This document shows, piece after piece, positions 46,267-54,531 of a stretch of 64,000 nucleotides of DNA. The stretch comes from Acinetobacter corruptisaponis (GTDB lineage: Bacteria > Pseudomonadota > Gammaproteobacteria > Pseudomonadales > Moraxellaceae). The stretch is taken from positions 1,855,962-1,919,961 of the forward strand of contig NZ_CP125669.1 of NCBI RefSeq assembly GCF_030053775.1, written 5' to 3'. Each line of letters begins with the position of its first letter. The first letter of the stretch is position 1. The translations under genes and the position numbers were made by a program. The notes below the pieces were generated by a model, which was not told the origin of the DNA, searched no databases, and saw nothing but the letters and a program-made list of their open reading frames with translations.

Positions 46267-46406
46267 TTGTGCATCCCTCACGTCTGAGCATGGTTTCCAA
46301 CCTTTCTCCAACCTTCACCCTTATATCCTAGTCAAATAGCGTACAAAAGTACCTTATACCAAAGCTGTAGACGCTTAAGATCAATTATAAGCAAAGGAAT
46401 ATATAT

Positions 46407-47918
46407 ATGCGTTACATCAATCCGAATCAACCAGATTCCAAAGTCCAGTTTAAATCACAGTATGAAAATTTTATTGGTGGCCAATGGGTAGCCCCTGTCA
46501 GAGGAGAATACTTCGACAACGTTTCACCTGTCGATGGCAAAGTATTTACAAAAATACCGCGTTCCTCGGTTGAAGACATTGAACTTGCACTTGATGCAGC
46601 CCATAAAGCAAAGGCTGAATGGAATAAAAGCTCTCCAACAGTGCGTTCAAATATCTTGCTCAAAATTGCCGATCGCATGGAGGCAAACCTTGAAATGCTT
46701 GCGGTTGTGGAAACCTGGGATAATGGCAAGCCAGTTCGTGAAACCTTGGCAGCTGACATTCCACTGGCAATCGATCATTTCCGTTATTTTGCAGGTTGTA
46801 TCCGTGCACAGGAAGGCGGCATTTCAGAAATTGATGACGATACCATTGCCTATCACTTTCATGAACCATTGGGTGTGGTGGGCCAGATCATTCCGTGGAA
46901 TTTCCCAATTTTAATGGCAGCATGGAAACTTGCTCCCGCACTTGCGGCAGGAAACTGTGTGGTTTTAAAACCTGCCGAACAAACCCCAGTCGGAATTTTA
47001 CTGGTTCTTGAACTCATCCAGGACCTTTTACCAGCAGGCGTACTCAATGTGGTTAATGGTTATGGTGCTGAAGTGGGTCGGCCACTGGCAACCAGCCCAC
47101 GTATTGCCAAGATTGCATTTACAGGTTCAACCCAGGTTGGACAATTGATTATGCAATATGCGACAGAAAACATTATTCCAGTCACGCTGGAACTTGGTGG
47201 TAAGTCTCCAAATATCTTCTTTGAAGATATTATGGACAAGGAAGATGATTTTCTGGACAAGGCACTTGAAGGCTTTGCCATGTTTGCATTGAACCAGGGT
47301 GAAGTGTGTACCTGCCCATCTCGTGCATTGGTTCAGGAAAGCATTGCAGATGTATTTTTAGAAAAAGCCATTGAACGTGTGAAACGAATCAAGGTTGGTC
47401 ATCCTTTAGATACTGAAACCATGATTGGTGCCCAGGCTTCCCTAGAGCAACAAGAGAAAATTTTACGCTGCATCAGTACTGGCCGTGAAGAAGGTGCTGA
47501 ACTTCTTACGGGTGGTAGTGCCAGACAAGAAGTGGGTGAAGGTTTTTATATCGAACCAACCGTTTTCAAAGGGCATAACAGTATGCAAATTTTCCAGGAG
47601 GAAATCTTTGGCCCTGTCCTGTCAGTAACGACCTTTAAAGACTTTGATGAAGCGATTCAAATTGCCAATGAAACCATTTATGGTTTAGGTGCTGGAGTCT
47701 GGTCTCGTTCGGCACATACCTCATATCGTGCGGGCCGTGCTGTTGAAGCAGGCCGTATATGGACCAACTGTTACCATATTTATCCTGCACATGCGGCATT
47801 CGGTGGCTATAAGAAGTCAGGCATTGGTCGTGAAAACCATCGCATGATGTTAGACCATTATCAACAAACCAAGAATCTTTTAGTCAGCTACTCAACCAAA
47901 CCAGCTGGATTCTTCTAA
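46407..47918 (+). CDS. NAD-dependent aldehyde dehydrogenase (AldB/AcoD type)
   Basis: A 503-residue aldehyde dehydrogenase. The conserved blocks are present: [35 protein letters not shown], the general base in [12 protein letters not shown] and the catalytic cysteine in [13 protein letters not shown]. AldB and AcoD oxidise acetaldehyde to acetate. Divergent from the GAF regulator across 140 bases, so the promoters face each other. AAGGA precedes the ATG by nine bases. Confidence 0.93.
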   Translation: MRYINPNQPDSKVQFKSQYENFIGGQWVAPVRGEYFDNVSPVDGKVFTKIPRSSVEDIELALDAAHKAKAEWNKSSPTVRSNILLKIADRMEANLEMLAVVETWDNGKPVRETLAADIPLAIDHFRYFAGCIRAQEGGISEIDDDTIAYHFHEPLGVVGQIIPWNFPILMAAWKLAPALAAGNCVVLKPAEQTPVGILLVLELIQDLLPAGVLNVVNGYGAEVGRPLATSPRIAKIAFTGSTQVGQLIMQYATENIIPVTLELGGKSPNIFFEDIMDKEDDFLDKALEGFAMFALNQGEVCTCPSRALVQESIADVFLEKAIERVKRIKVGHPLDTETMIGAQASLEQQEKILRCISTGREEGAELLTGGSARQEVGEGFYIEPTVFKGHNSMQIFQEEIFGPVLSVTTFKDFDEAIQIANETIYGLGAGVWSRSAHTSYRAGRAVEAGRIWTNCYHIYPAHAAFGGYKKSGIGRENHRMMLDHYQQTKNLLVSYSTKPAGFF

Positions 47919-47944
47919 TCACGACATCCATGTCATTCTTTTTG

Positions 47945-47979
47945 AAAAGGGCGAATGTATATGACATTTGCCCTTTTTA
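47945..47979 (+). terminator. Rho-independent terminator after the aldehyde dehydrogenase
   Basis: AAAAGGGCGAATGT (47945-47958) pairs with ACATTTGCCCTTTT (47964-47977), one G-T, and ends in T. Strong. Confidence 0.85.
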
Positions 47980-48321
47980 TTTATTCACTCGACCACGATC
48001 CACCTACGTTGCAACGATGTTTTCAAACTCATTGTTAATTAGGCGACACATAGAATTTTAGCAAGGCATCCTTTCTGATTTAATAAATTAAGATCTTATA
48101 AATTTTCGGATTACTTTACTTGAATCCAATTTTTACTTTTTACATTTAAAATAGTTAAAATTTTTAACTCATCCCAACTTTAATCTTTATTGGTCAAACT
48201 AGTTATTGTTCTTCCACCTCAAAATTGATTTGCCAGCTATTATCAAACGTTGGGAAGTGGTATAGGATTAAGCTGCTTTCTCTTTAAAAACAACCCAATA
48301 ACGACTGCATAAGAACAAACA
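47980..48321. other. AT-rich intergenic region upstream of the FAD monooxygenase
   Basis: Apart from a probable promoter for the following gene I see no repeat, ORF or RNA structure here. Confidence 0.5.
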
Positions 48322-49635
48322 ATGAAAACACCCCATTTTGCGATTATTGGGGCGGGTACAGCAGGACTCGCCACTGCCATTTTACTGGCCCGTCAAGGTC
48401 ATTATGTCACCATTTTTGAACAGGTGGATGAACTCGCGCCTGTGGGTGCAGGTTTATTATTACAACCTGCTGGCCTGGCAGTGTTTGAGCATCTTGGCGT
48501 ACTCGCCCATACCTTAAAACTTGGAGCAAAAGTGACAGGCTTGGAGGGAAAACTTGCCGATCAGCGTCTGTTGGTCAATAGCCATTACCATCAGGCTGGA
48601 AATCATCTTTACGGTTTAGGCATACATCGTGCCACCTTATGTCATGTACTGATGCAAAAGCTGGCTGAGTATTCCAGTCAGATCAACTGGAGAATGGGAC
48701 ATGGCATTGATCAGATTCAGGAAAGTACCCATGAGGTTCGACTCATCGGGTCTTACCAACAACAGAAATTTGATGCCTGTTTTGATGCTGTCCTGATTGC
48801 CAATGGTGCCCGTAGTCAATTGCGTCCCCAAGCTTGGGTGAAGGTTGATCAGGCTTATCCGTGGGGTGCTGCATGGAGCATTGTACCTGAATGTCCTGTA
48901 TTGGACTCTGAAATCCTGCATCAATTTTATGATCGTTCCAAGATCATGATGGGGATTCTACCGACAGGCGCAATCCCCTCTGCGCCACAACAGCGACTTT
49001 CCAGCATCTTCTGGAGTTTGTCTACTACACAACTGCAATCATTTTTAAAGGATGAATTGGCAAAGCGGCAATGGTTAAAGCAGGTTTCAGATCGCTGGCC
49101 TGATGTGGCTGAATGGTTGAAACAACTTTTGGCTGATCAACAAAATCAACCTCAGTGGTTGTCAGCCCAATACCGTGATGTGGTGATGTCCCAGTTTGGG
49201 CAAGGGCGAATTGGGGTCATGGGTGATGCAGCACATGCCATGAGCCCTCAACTCGGGCAAGGTGCCAATATGGCTTTGTTGGATGCATGGACCTTTTCAC
49301 AGTCCTTGCAGCGTGCCAGGAAAAATCAGCAGATTGACTGGGCAATGTTGTGGCAGCACTATCACCAGCACCGTCGTTCCTCGATCCAGTTTTATCAATT
49401 TCTCAGTCGTTTGCTTACACCACTTTATCAATCTGATCACTGGTGGGCAGGCGGTTTACGTGATCTGGTGTTCCCGTGGATGTATCAAATTCCCTACTTC
49501 CGCAAAGAAATGGCAATCACCATTTCAGGTTTAAAAACGGGGATGTTCCAGCAACTAGATTATCAACAAATTGCCCACTATCAAGAGGAGGAGGATTCTT
49601 TGGTTTCCAGCAATGAATCCATTACTGACTATTAA
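48322..49635 (+). CDS. FAD-dependent monooxygenase/oxidoreductase (PHBH fold)
   Basis: A 437-residue class A flavin monooxygenase-like protein: dinucleotide motif FAIIGAGTAGLATAILLARQ at residues 6-25, and GRIGVMGDAAHAMSPQLGQGANMALLDA (about 295-320), the second FAD motif. The region LLLQPAGLAVFEHLGV and RATL match aromatic-hydroxylase and UbiH-like members. A long hydrophobic C-terminal stretch is absent. It is followed 27 bases later by a VOC-family gene, a pair compatible with degradation of an aromatic or cyclic compound, but the substrate is not evident. There is no clear ribosome binding site before the ATG. Confidence 0.88.
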   Translation: MKTPHFAIIGAGTAGLATAILLARQGHYVTIFEQVDELAPVGAGLLLQPAGLAVFEHLGVLAHTLKLGAKVTGLEGKLADQRLLVNSHYHQAGNHLYGLGIHRATLCHVLMQKLAEYSSQINWRMGHGIDQIQESTHEVRLIGSYQQQKFDACFDAVLIANGARSQLRPQAWVKVDQAYPWGAAWSIVPECPVLDSEILHQFYDRSKIMMGILPTGAIPSAPQQRLSSIFWSLSTTQLQSFLKDELAKRQWLKQVSDRWPDVAEWLKQLLADQQNQPQWLSAQYRDVVMSQFGQGRIGVMGDAAHAMSPQLGQGANMALLDAWTFSQSLQRARKNQQIDWAMLWQHYHQHRRSSIQFYQFLSRLLTPLYQSDHWWAGGLRDLVFPWMYQIPYFRKEMAITISGLKTGMFQQLDYQQIAHYQEEEDSLVSSNESITDY

Positions 49636-50049
<414 letters not shown>

Positions 50050-50086
50050 AAATAGAAAGTTCCAGCAATAAAAATAAGGCTAAAAC

Positions 50087-50509
50087 ATGAAATATAGTTT
50101 TCTATGGGCACTCTATCGACAGGATAAAGGCAAGGCGATTCAAAAAGGATGCTGGTTTTTATTTCCAAGCTTTGCCAACCTGTTCTGTTTTCTAAATTTT
50201 CACCATCAACTCATTGAATGGCAAGTGAATCCTAAATCGACGATAGGAAGATTGGTGATCAGCCCTCTATTTCCGTGGGTGATCTTATGGGACAGCTTGC
50301 CCTGTATATTTCTTCTGTTGATCCATCAAAAATATTTGCCTCGAATTTTAAACATTTGGCTTTATATCACAGGTGCTTATTTTTTAGTTGATGCTTGGTT
50401 TTGGTCAAGCTATCCTTGGGGTATGCTGATCATTGTTGCTTGGGCTTTGCCCTTTTTAAAAATAGAAAATACCAATTTGATGGGAACGTATATTCAACCC
50501 AACCATTAA
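50087..50509 (+). CDS. Hypothetical membrane protein
   Basis: A 140-residue protein rich in Trp/Phe/Leu with four probable helices (about 22-38, 60-85, 95-112 and 114-130). I do not recognise a family. It begins 37 bases after the VOC gene. Start ATG preceded by an AGGCTAAAAC site. Confidence 0.5.
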   Translation: MKYSFLWALYRQDKGKAIQKGCWFLFPSFANLFCFLNFHHQLIEWQVNPKSTIGRLVISPLFPWVILWDSLPCIFLLLIHQKYLPRILNIWLYITGAYFLVDAWFWSSYPWGMLIIVAWALPFLKIENTNLMGTYIQPNH

Positions 50510-50589
50510 ATGATTTTTTACCCAACAAACATAGCCAACCCTAGCCACAAACGCTAAACTAGCTGCTTTGCCCACAACGGATTTCACGC

Positions 50590-51357
50590 ATGTCAAACTG
50601 GTTAGATGAAGTTAAATTTGATTCCAATGGTCTTGTTCCTGCCATTGCACAACATCATCAAACAGGTCGCGTGTTAATGGTTGCATGGATGAATCGTGAA
50701 GCATTACAACTGACTGCTGAAAAAAATCAGGCAGTCTATTATTCACGTTCACGCCAAAAACTTTGGCATAAGGGCGAAGAATCAGGACACTTTCAAACCG
50801 TGCATGAAATCCGTCTCGATTGTGATGCCGATGTCATCATCCTACAAATTGAACAACATGGTGGCATTGCCTGCCATACAGGTCGTGAGTCCTGCTTCTA
50901 CCGCAAACTTACACCACAGGGTTGGGAAATTGTTGATGCGCAGTTGAAAGACCCAACTGCCATTTATGGCGCATCTGCCAAAACAGAAGCACATGATCAC
51001 CGTCACAGTGAACAGGTGGATGTACTCAGCCATTTAGGGCGCCTGATGCAGGAACGCAAACAGGCTGAAGCGGACAGCTCCTATGTGGCAAGCCTGTATA
51101 AAAAAGGCATCAATAAAATTCTGGAAAAAGTCGGTGAAGAAAGCGTGGAAAGTATCATCGCGGCTAAAGATTATGCGACACATGCTTCACTGGAAAATAA
51201 ACATGACCTGATCTATGAAGTGGCTGATCTTTGGTTCCACAGCATTGTGATGCTTGGCTATTTTGATCTTGACCCGCACGTTGTTTTGGATGAACTCGCG
51301 CGTCGTCAGGGCTTATCTGGCCTGGTTGAAAAAGCCAACCGCAGCAAAGAGGCGTAA
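50590..51357 (+). CDS. hisI: Bifunctional phosphoribosyl-AMP cyclohydrolase / phosphoribosyl-ATP pyrophosphohydrolase
   Basis: A 255-residue enzyme for steps two and three of histidine biosynthesis. The N-terminal cyclohydrolase domain (about 1-115) has [18 protein letters not shown] and the zinc residues in RLDCDADVI and HTGRESCFY; the C-terminal pyrophosphohydrolase domain (about 128-245) has [18 protein letters not shown] with the metal-binding EEs and [15 protein letters not shown]. Fused hisIE is the common state in gamma-proteobacteria. Two further genes follow within 9 and 24 bases, apparently co-transcribed. Confidence 0.95.
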   Translation: MSNWLDEVKFDSNGLVPAIAQHHQTGRVLMVAWMNREALQLTAEKNQAVYYSRSRQKLWHKGEESGHFQTVHEIRLDCDADVIILQIEQHGGIACHTGRESCFYRKLTPQGWEIVDAQLKDPTAIYGASAKTEAHDHRHSEQVDVLSHLGRLMQERKQAEADSSYVASLYKKGINKILEKVGEESVESIIAAKDYATHASLENKHDLIYEVADLWFHSIVMLGYFDLDPHVVLDELARRQGLSGLVEKANRSKEA

Positions 51358-51366
51358 CCCATTCCT

Positions 51367-52875
51367 GTGTCGAGTATCGAAAAACCCAAAGCCACCTATG
51401 AACAGGCAGTCGCCATTGACAACGCCCGTTTAGGACAATCCTTTAAAGTGATTGCCTATGCTGGCACAGGTAAAACCACCACCTTACAAATGATCAGTGA
51501 TGCCATGCCTGAACGGCGTGGCATGTATCTGGCATTTAACAAGGCCATTGCGTCCGAAGCACAAAACAAGTTTCATGGCAATGTGAACTGCCGTACCTTT
51601 CACTCGCTGGCTTTCCGCAGTGCGCCGCGTGGAGTGACGGATAAACTACGCCTGCCCCGTCTTAGCCCAAGCTTTATCGCAAAAGAATATCGTCTGGAAC
51701 CCATTACCCTGCGGCGTTTAATGGGTGGACGTTATGAAAAATATGTGTTGATGCCAAGCCGCCTTGCCAATCTGGTCGCCAATGCGGTCAGCTATTTCTG
51801 TTCCACCAGTTCGCAATACCCTGCACCGCGTCATATTCAGGCACCCAGTTGGCTGCATCAGGATGATATTGAATCCTTACAGCAACACTTATACCCAGCC
51901 GTTGAACGTCGCTGGCTGGAATCGATTGACCAGAACCATCAGGCAGGGATTGGACACGATATTTACCTAAAACTTTGGGCATTGTCTGAACCGAATATTC
52001 CCGCCGATTATGTGCTGTTTGATGAGGCTCAGGATGCAGACCCATTGATGCTCGGCATTTTACTACGCCAAAAAAGCACACAGGTGATTTATGTGGGTGA
52101 TGCCCATCAGCAAATCTACGCATGGCGTGGCGCAATCAATGCCATGCAGCAGATGCCGTTGCCCGAAAGTCGTCTCACCACCTCATTCCGTTTTGGTGAC
52201 GCCATCGCCGATGTTGCCAACAACCTGCTTGGTGCACTGAATGAAACTGTGCCATTACTTGGCAATCCAAACTTAAAATCCACGGTGGTGAATAAACCGC
52301 ATACTAAAATGCGTGATGCGATTCTATGCCGCACCAATGCGCGTGCCATGGAATTACTGCTTTCAGGTTTGGTGCATGGTGATAAAGTCAGTCTGCAAGC
52401 CGACCATCAAAAACTCAGTCGCTTTGTTGATGCCGCCAGTTTACTGAAACAGGGCAAACGCATTACCGATGTGCCTGAACTGGCGTGGTTTAACTCATGG
52501 CATGATGTGCATGAGTATTGTGAAACCAATGATGGCAGTGACATCAAGCCTTTGGTCAAGCTGGTGGATGAACATGGCACTGAACCACTGAAAAAGGCAT
52601 TGGCGAAAATCACCCCGATTGAACAGGCAGACTATGTGATCTCAACCGCGCATAAGGCCAAAGGGCTGGAATGGAATCGGGTGCATATTGAAGATGATTA
52701 CCAGTTCAAGATTAACGGACTGGAACATAAAATTACAGATGAGGAATTAAGACTACTTTACGTCGCCTGTACGCGTGCTAAAGTAAGTTTAAATATCCAT
52801 CATCTTTATGACCTGATACAACAATTAAAGCTAAAACAAAGCGCTCCCTCAAGTCTTCGCCAGTCCGCAGGTTAA
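51367..52875 (+). CDS. UvrD/Rep-type DNA helicase-like protein
   Basis: A 502-residue superfamily 1 helicase, shorter than UvrD or Rep (about 720). Motifs: Walker A AYAGTGKT (about 31-38), motif II VLFDEAQDADP, motif III GDAHQQIYAWRGA, motif V STAHKAKGLEW, motif VI LLYVACTRAK. The 2B subdomain is largely absent. It resembles the FBH1-like/UvrD small helicases and the GajB-type helicases of Gabija. GTG at 51367, nine bases after the hisIE stop, fits MSSIEKPKATYEQAVAIDNA. Gene content is like its neighbours in base composition, so no sign of recent transfer. Confidence 0.88.
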   Translation: MSSIEKPKATYEQAVAIDNARLGQSFKVIAYAGTGKTTTLQMISDAMPERRGMYLAFNKAIASEAQNKFHGNVNCRTFHSLAFRSAPRGVTDKLRLPRLSPSFIAKEYRLEPITLRRLMGGRYEKYVLMPSRLANLVANAVSYFCSTSSQYPAPRHIQAPSWLHQDDIESLQQHLYPAVERRWLESIDQNHQAGIGHDIYLKLWALSEPNIPADYVLFDEAQDADPLMLGILLRQKSTQVIYVGDAHQQIYAWRGAINAMQQMPLPESRLTTSFRFGDAIADVANNLLGALNETVPLLGNPNLKSTVVNKPHTKMRDAILCRTNARAMELLLSGLVHGDKVSLQADHQKLSRFVDAASLLKQGKRITDVPELAWFNSWHDVHEYCETNDGSDIKPLVKLVDEHGTEPLKKALAKITPIEQADYVISTAHKAKGLEWNRVHIEDDYQFKINGLEHKITDEELRLLYVACTRAKVSLNIHHLYDLIQQLKLKQSAPSSLRQSAG

Positions 52876-52899
52876 AGCGCTCGTGACTGAGGTGAACTT

Positions 52900-54279
52900 A
52901 TGCAACTTGAATCGGTTCTATTTAAGCATGTCGGCATGTTTCGGGACTTAAACATTGAGTTTCAACCTGAACAATATCCCATTACCCTGATTCTGGGTGA
53001 CCAGTCCACAGGCAAAACCACCATCCTAAAGAACATCTATCAGGCCCTGACCTGGTTTTCGGCACGCTATAAGGATATTCGGACTGCGGGTGTGGTGATT
53101 GCGGATCAGGACATTATGCTGACTCGGCTACAGGCCAAAATCCAGATTCAGGTACACATGAGTGAGGAACTCAATCATGGCTTGACTGAAAGTAGCGCTG
53201 CACAGGCAGCCGACACAGAACGCTGTAGTTGGAAACTCTACAAAACCTTTAACAGTCAGGGGGTGGGAATTAGCCAGGTTGAAAGCCAGCAGCTTGACCA
53301 GATGGTGAGCCTGTACCAAAAAATGAATCAACAGGACCCCTTGCTGGGTTTGCCAATGATTGCCTACTACCCTGCGGAACGTTTTGTACAGGAAGTGAAT
53401 CTACAGAGTAAAAATGTGCCAGGCACCTTGCAGGACATTTCAGCCTATGATTTAACGCCAATCCCCTACACCACCTTTGCACGTTTTTTTGAATGGTTAC
53501 GGGAAATCAGTGATGTCGAGAATGCGCACTCGGCCCATATTGTCAGACGCCTGATGGGCAACGACTTTAACCAGCAAAACCAGTCCGAAATATTGCAGGA
53601 ACTGCAACTGGAATTGGTCAAGCATCCCAAACAGCTCTCCGCACCCAACCTGCATGCCCTGAAAACCAGCCTGAATACCGTTTTTCCCAAGCTGCAAGAC
53701 CTTTACATCCAGTATGTTCCCAAGCTGCAACTGATGGTGCGTTATGAAGATCGGGTGATGCCATTTCAGCAACTGTCTGCATCAGAAAAAACCTGGATTG
53801 CACTGGTGGGTGATATTAGCCGCCGATTATGCCTGCTCAATCAACATAGCTTTGATCCATGTCTGGAGGGCGAGGGCATCCTGCTGATTGACCACGTGGA
53901 TATGCAGTTGGACCAGGATGCATGTGCCGAAATTCTTGAGCGCTTGCATGAGGCATTTCCCCGTCTGCAAATCATTGTGACAGGCAACCGTGATGAGTTG
54001 CTTGAACATGCGCTGCATTACCAGTGCCTAAAACTGGACCAGCACGGTATTTACCCGATTCAGTTGGAGGCATCACAACAGCAGCTTTCCGCCTTATATC
54101 AGGATTTGGTGCAGCCTGAACCAGAGGGTGAGACCCAAACACCCCTCCTGCCCTCTGAACCCACATTAACCAAAGTGGATGCGTTATTTCACCAGATACA
54201 GGAGCTGAATCCACAGGAAAAGTCTGATTTATTGAATTTACTCAAGATTGATGACACACCACAACAAAGTCCACTTTGA
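52900..54279 (+). CDS. ABC-type P-loop ATPase (RecF/OLD-like) with altered Walker B
   Basis: A 459-residue soluble ATPase. N-terminal LILGDQSTGKTTILK is Walker A (about 31-45), then a family-like middle (PMIAYYPAERFV), a signature-like QQLSASEKTWIALVGD, and ILLIDHVDMQLD where LIDEID is expected: the catalytic Glu is His here. Such ATPases occur in repair and defence (RecF, OLD, PtuA, RloC). No TOPRIM or HNH nuclease domain is seen; the last ~70 residues are low-complexity Pro/Glu. ATG at 52900 has GAGGTGAACTT. Probably cotranscribed with the helicase upstream; a joint role is likely but unproven. Confidence 0.8.
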   Translation: MQLESVLFKHVGMFRDLNIEFQPEQYPITLILGDQSTGKTTILKNIYQALTWFSARYKDIRTAGVVIADQDIMLTRLQAKIQIQVHMSEELNHGLTESSAAQAADTERCSWKLYKTFNSQGVGISQVESQQLDQMVSLYQKMNQQDPLLGLPMIAYYPAERFVQEVNLQSKNVPGTLQDISAYDLTPIPYTTFARFFEWLREISDVENAHSAHIVRRLMGNDFNQQNQSEILQELQLELVKHPKQLSAPNLHALKTSLNTVFPKLQDLYIQYVPKLQLMVRYEDRVMPFQQLSASEKTWIALVGDISRRLCLLNQHSFDPCLEGEGILLIDHVDMQLDQDACAEILERLHEAFPRLQIIVTGNRDELLEHALHYQCLKLDQHGIYPIQLEASQQQLSALYQDLVQPEPEGETQTPLLPSEPTLTKVDALFHQIQELNPQEKSDLLNLLKIDDTPQQSPL

Positions 54280-54393
54280 AATACGGTTCAGGACAGTATT
54301 GAAAACGATACATCAACATGATATGTAACTTCATGTAATAACATCAGATTTTTATTGATATTTTATAGTAAAATAAATCTCATTTTTTATTTT

Positions 54394-54414
54394 CAAGTTG
54401 CGCAATACAACTTG
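54394..54414 (+). terminator. Possible terminator/hairpin downstream of the ATPase gene
   Basis: CAAGTTG (54394-54400), loop CGCAATA, CAACTTG (54408-54414); the following sequence lacks a T tract, so termination is doubtful. Confidence 0.3.
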
Positions 54415-54504
54415 TGACTGTCCCTATTCACTTGATTGGGTTTCTGGATTTGAAGTTTTGGTATTCTCCTTGAGTGCCTGTGAATCCTGAAAGAAAGTTC
54501 ATCC

Positions 54505-54522
54505 TTAGGTCTCCCGACCTAA
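54505..54522 (+). promoter_or_regulatory. Hairpin in the mrpA leader
   Basis: TTAGGTC (54505-54511), loop TCCC, GACCTAA (54516-54522). It ends nine bases before the mrpA ATG, and its 5' arm contains AGG, the only purine-rich Shine-Dalgarno-like sequence near the start. It could control translation; inference only. Confidence 0.4.
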
Positions 54523-54531
54523 ATCATCAAT

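Noticed and set aside
51367..54279. Gabija defence system
   Set aside because: The ATPase has no TOPRIM/OLD nuclease region after the ATPase motifs, is shorter than GajA, and the helicase precedes it. Only the general composition agrees, so I report it as a pair, not as Gabija.
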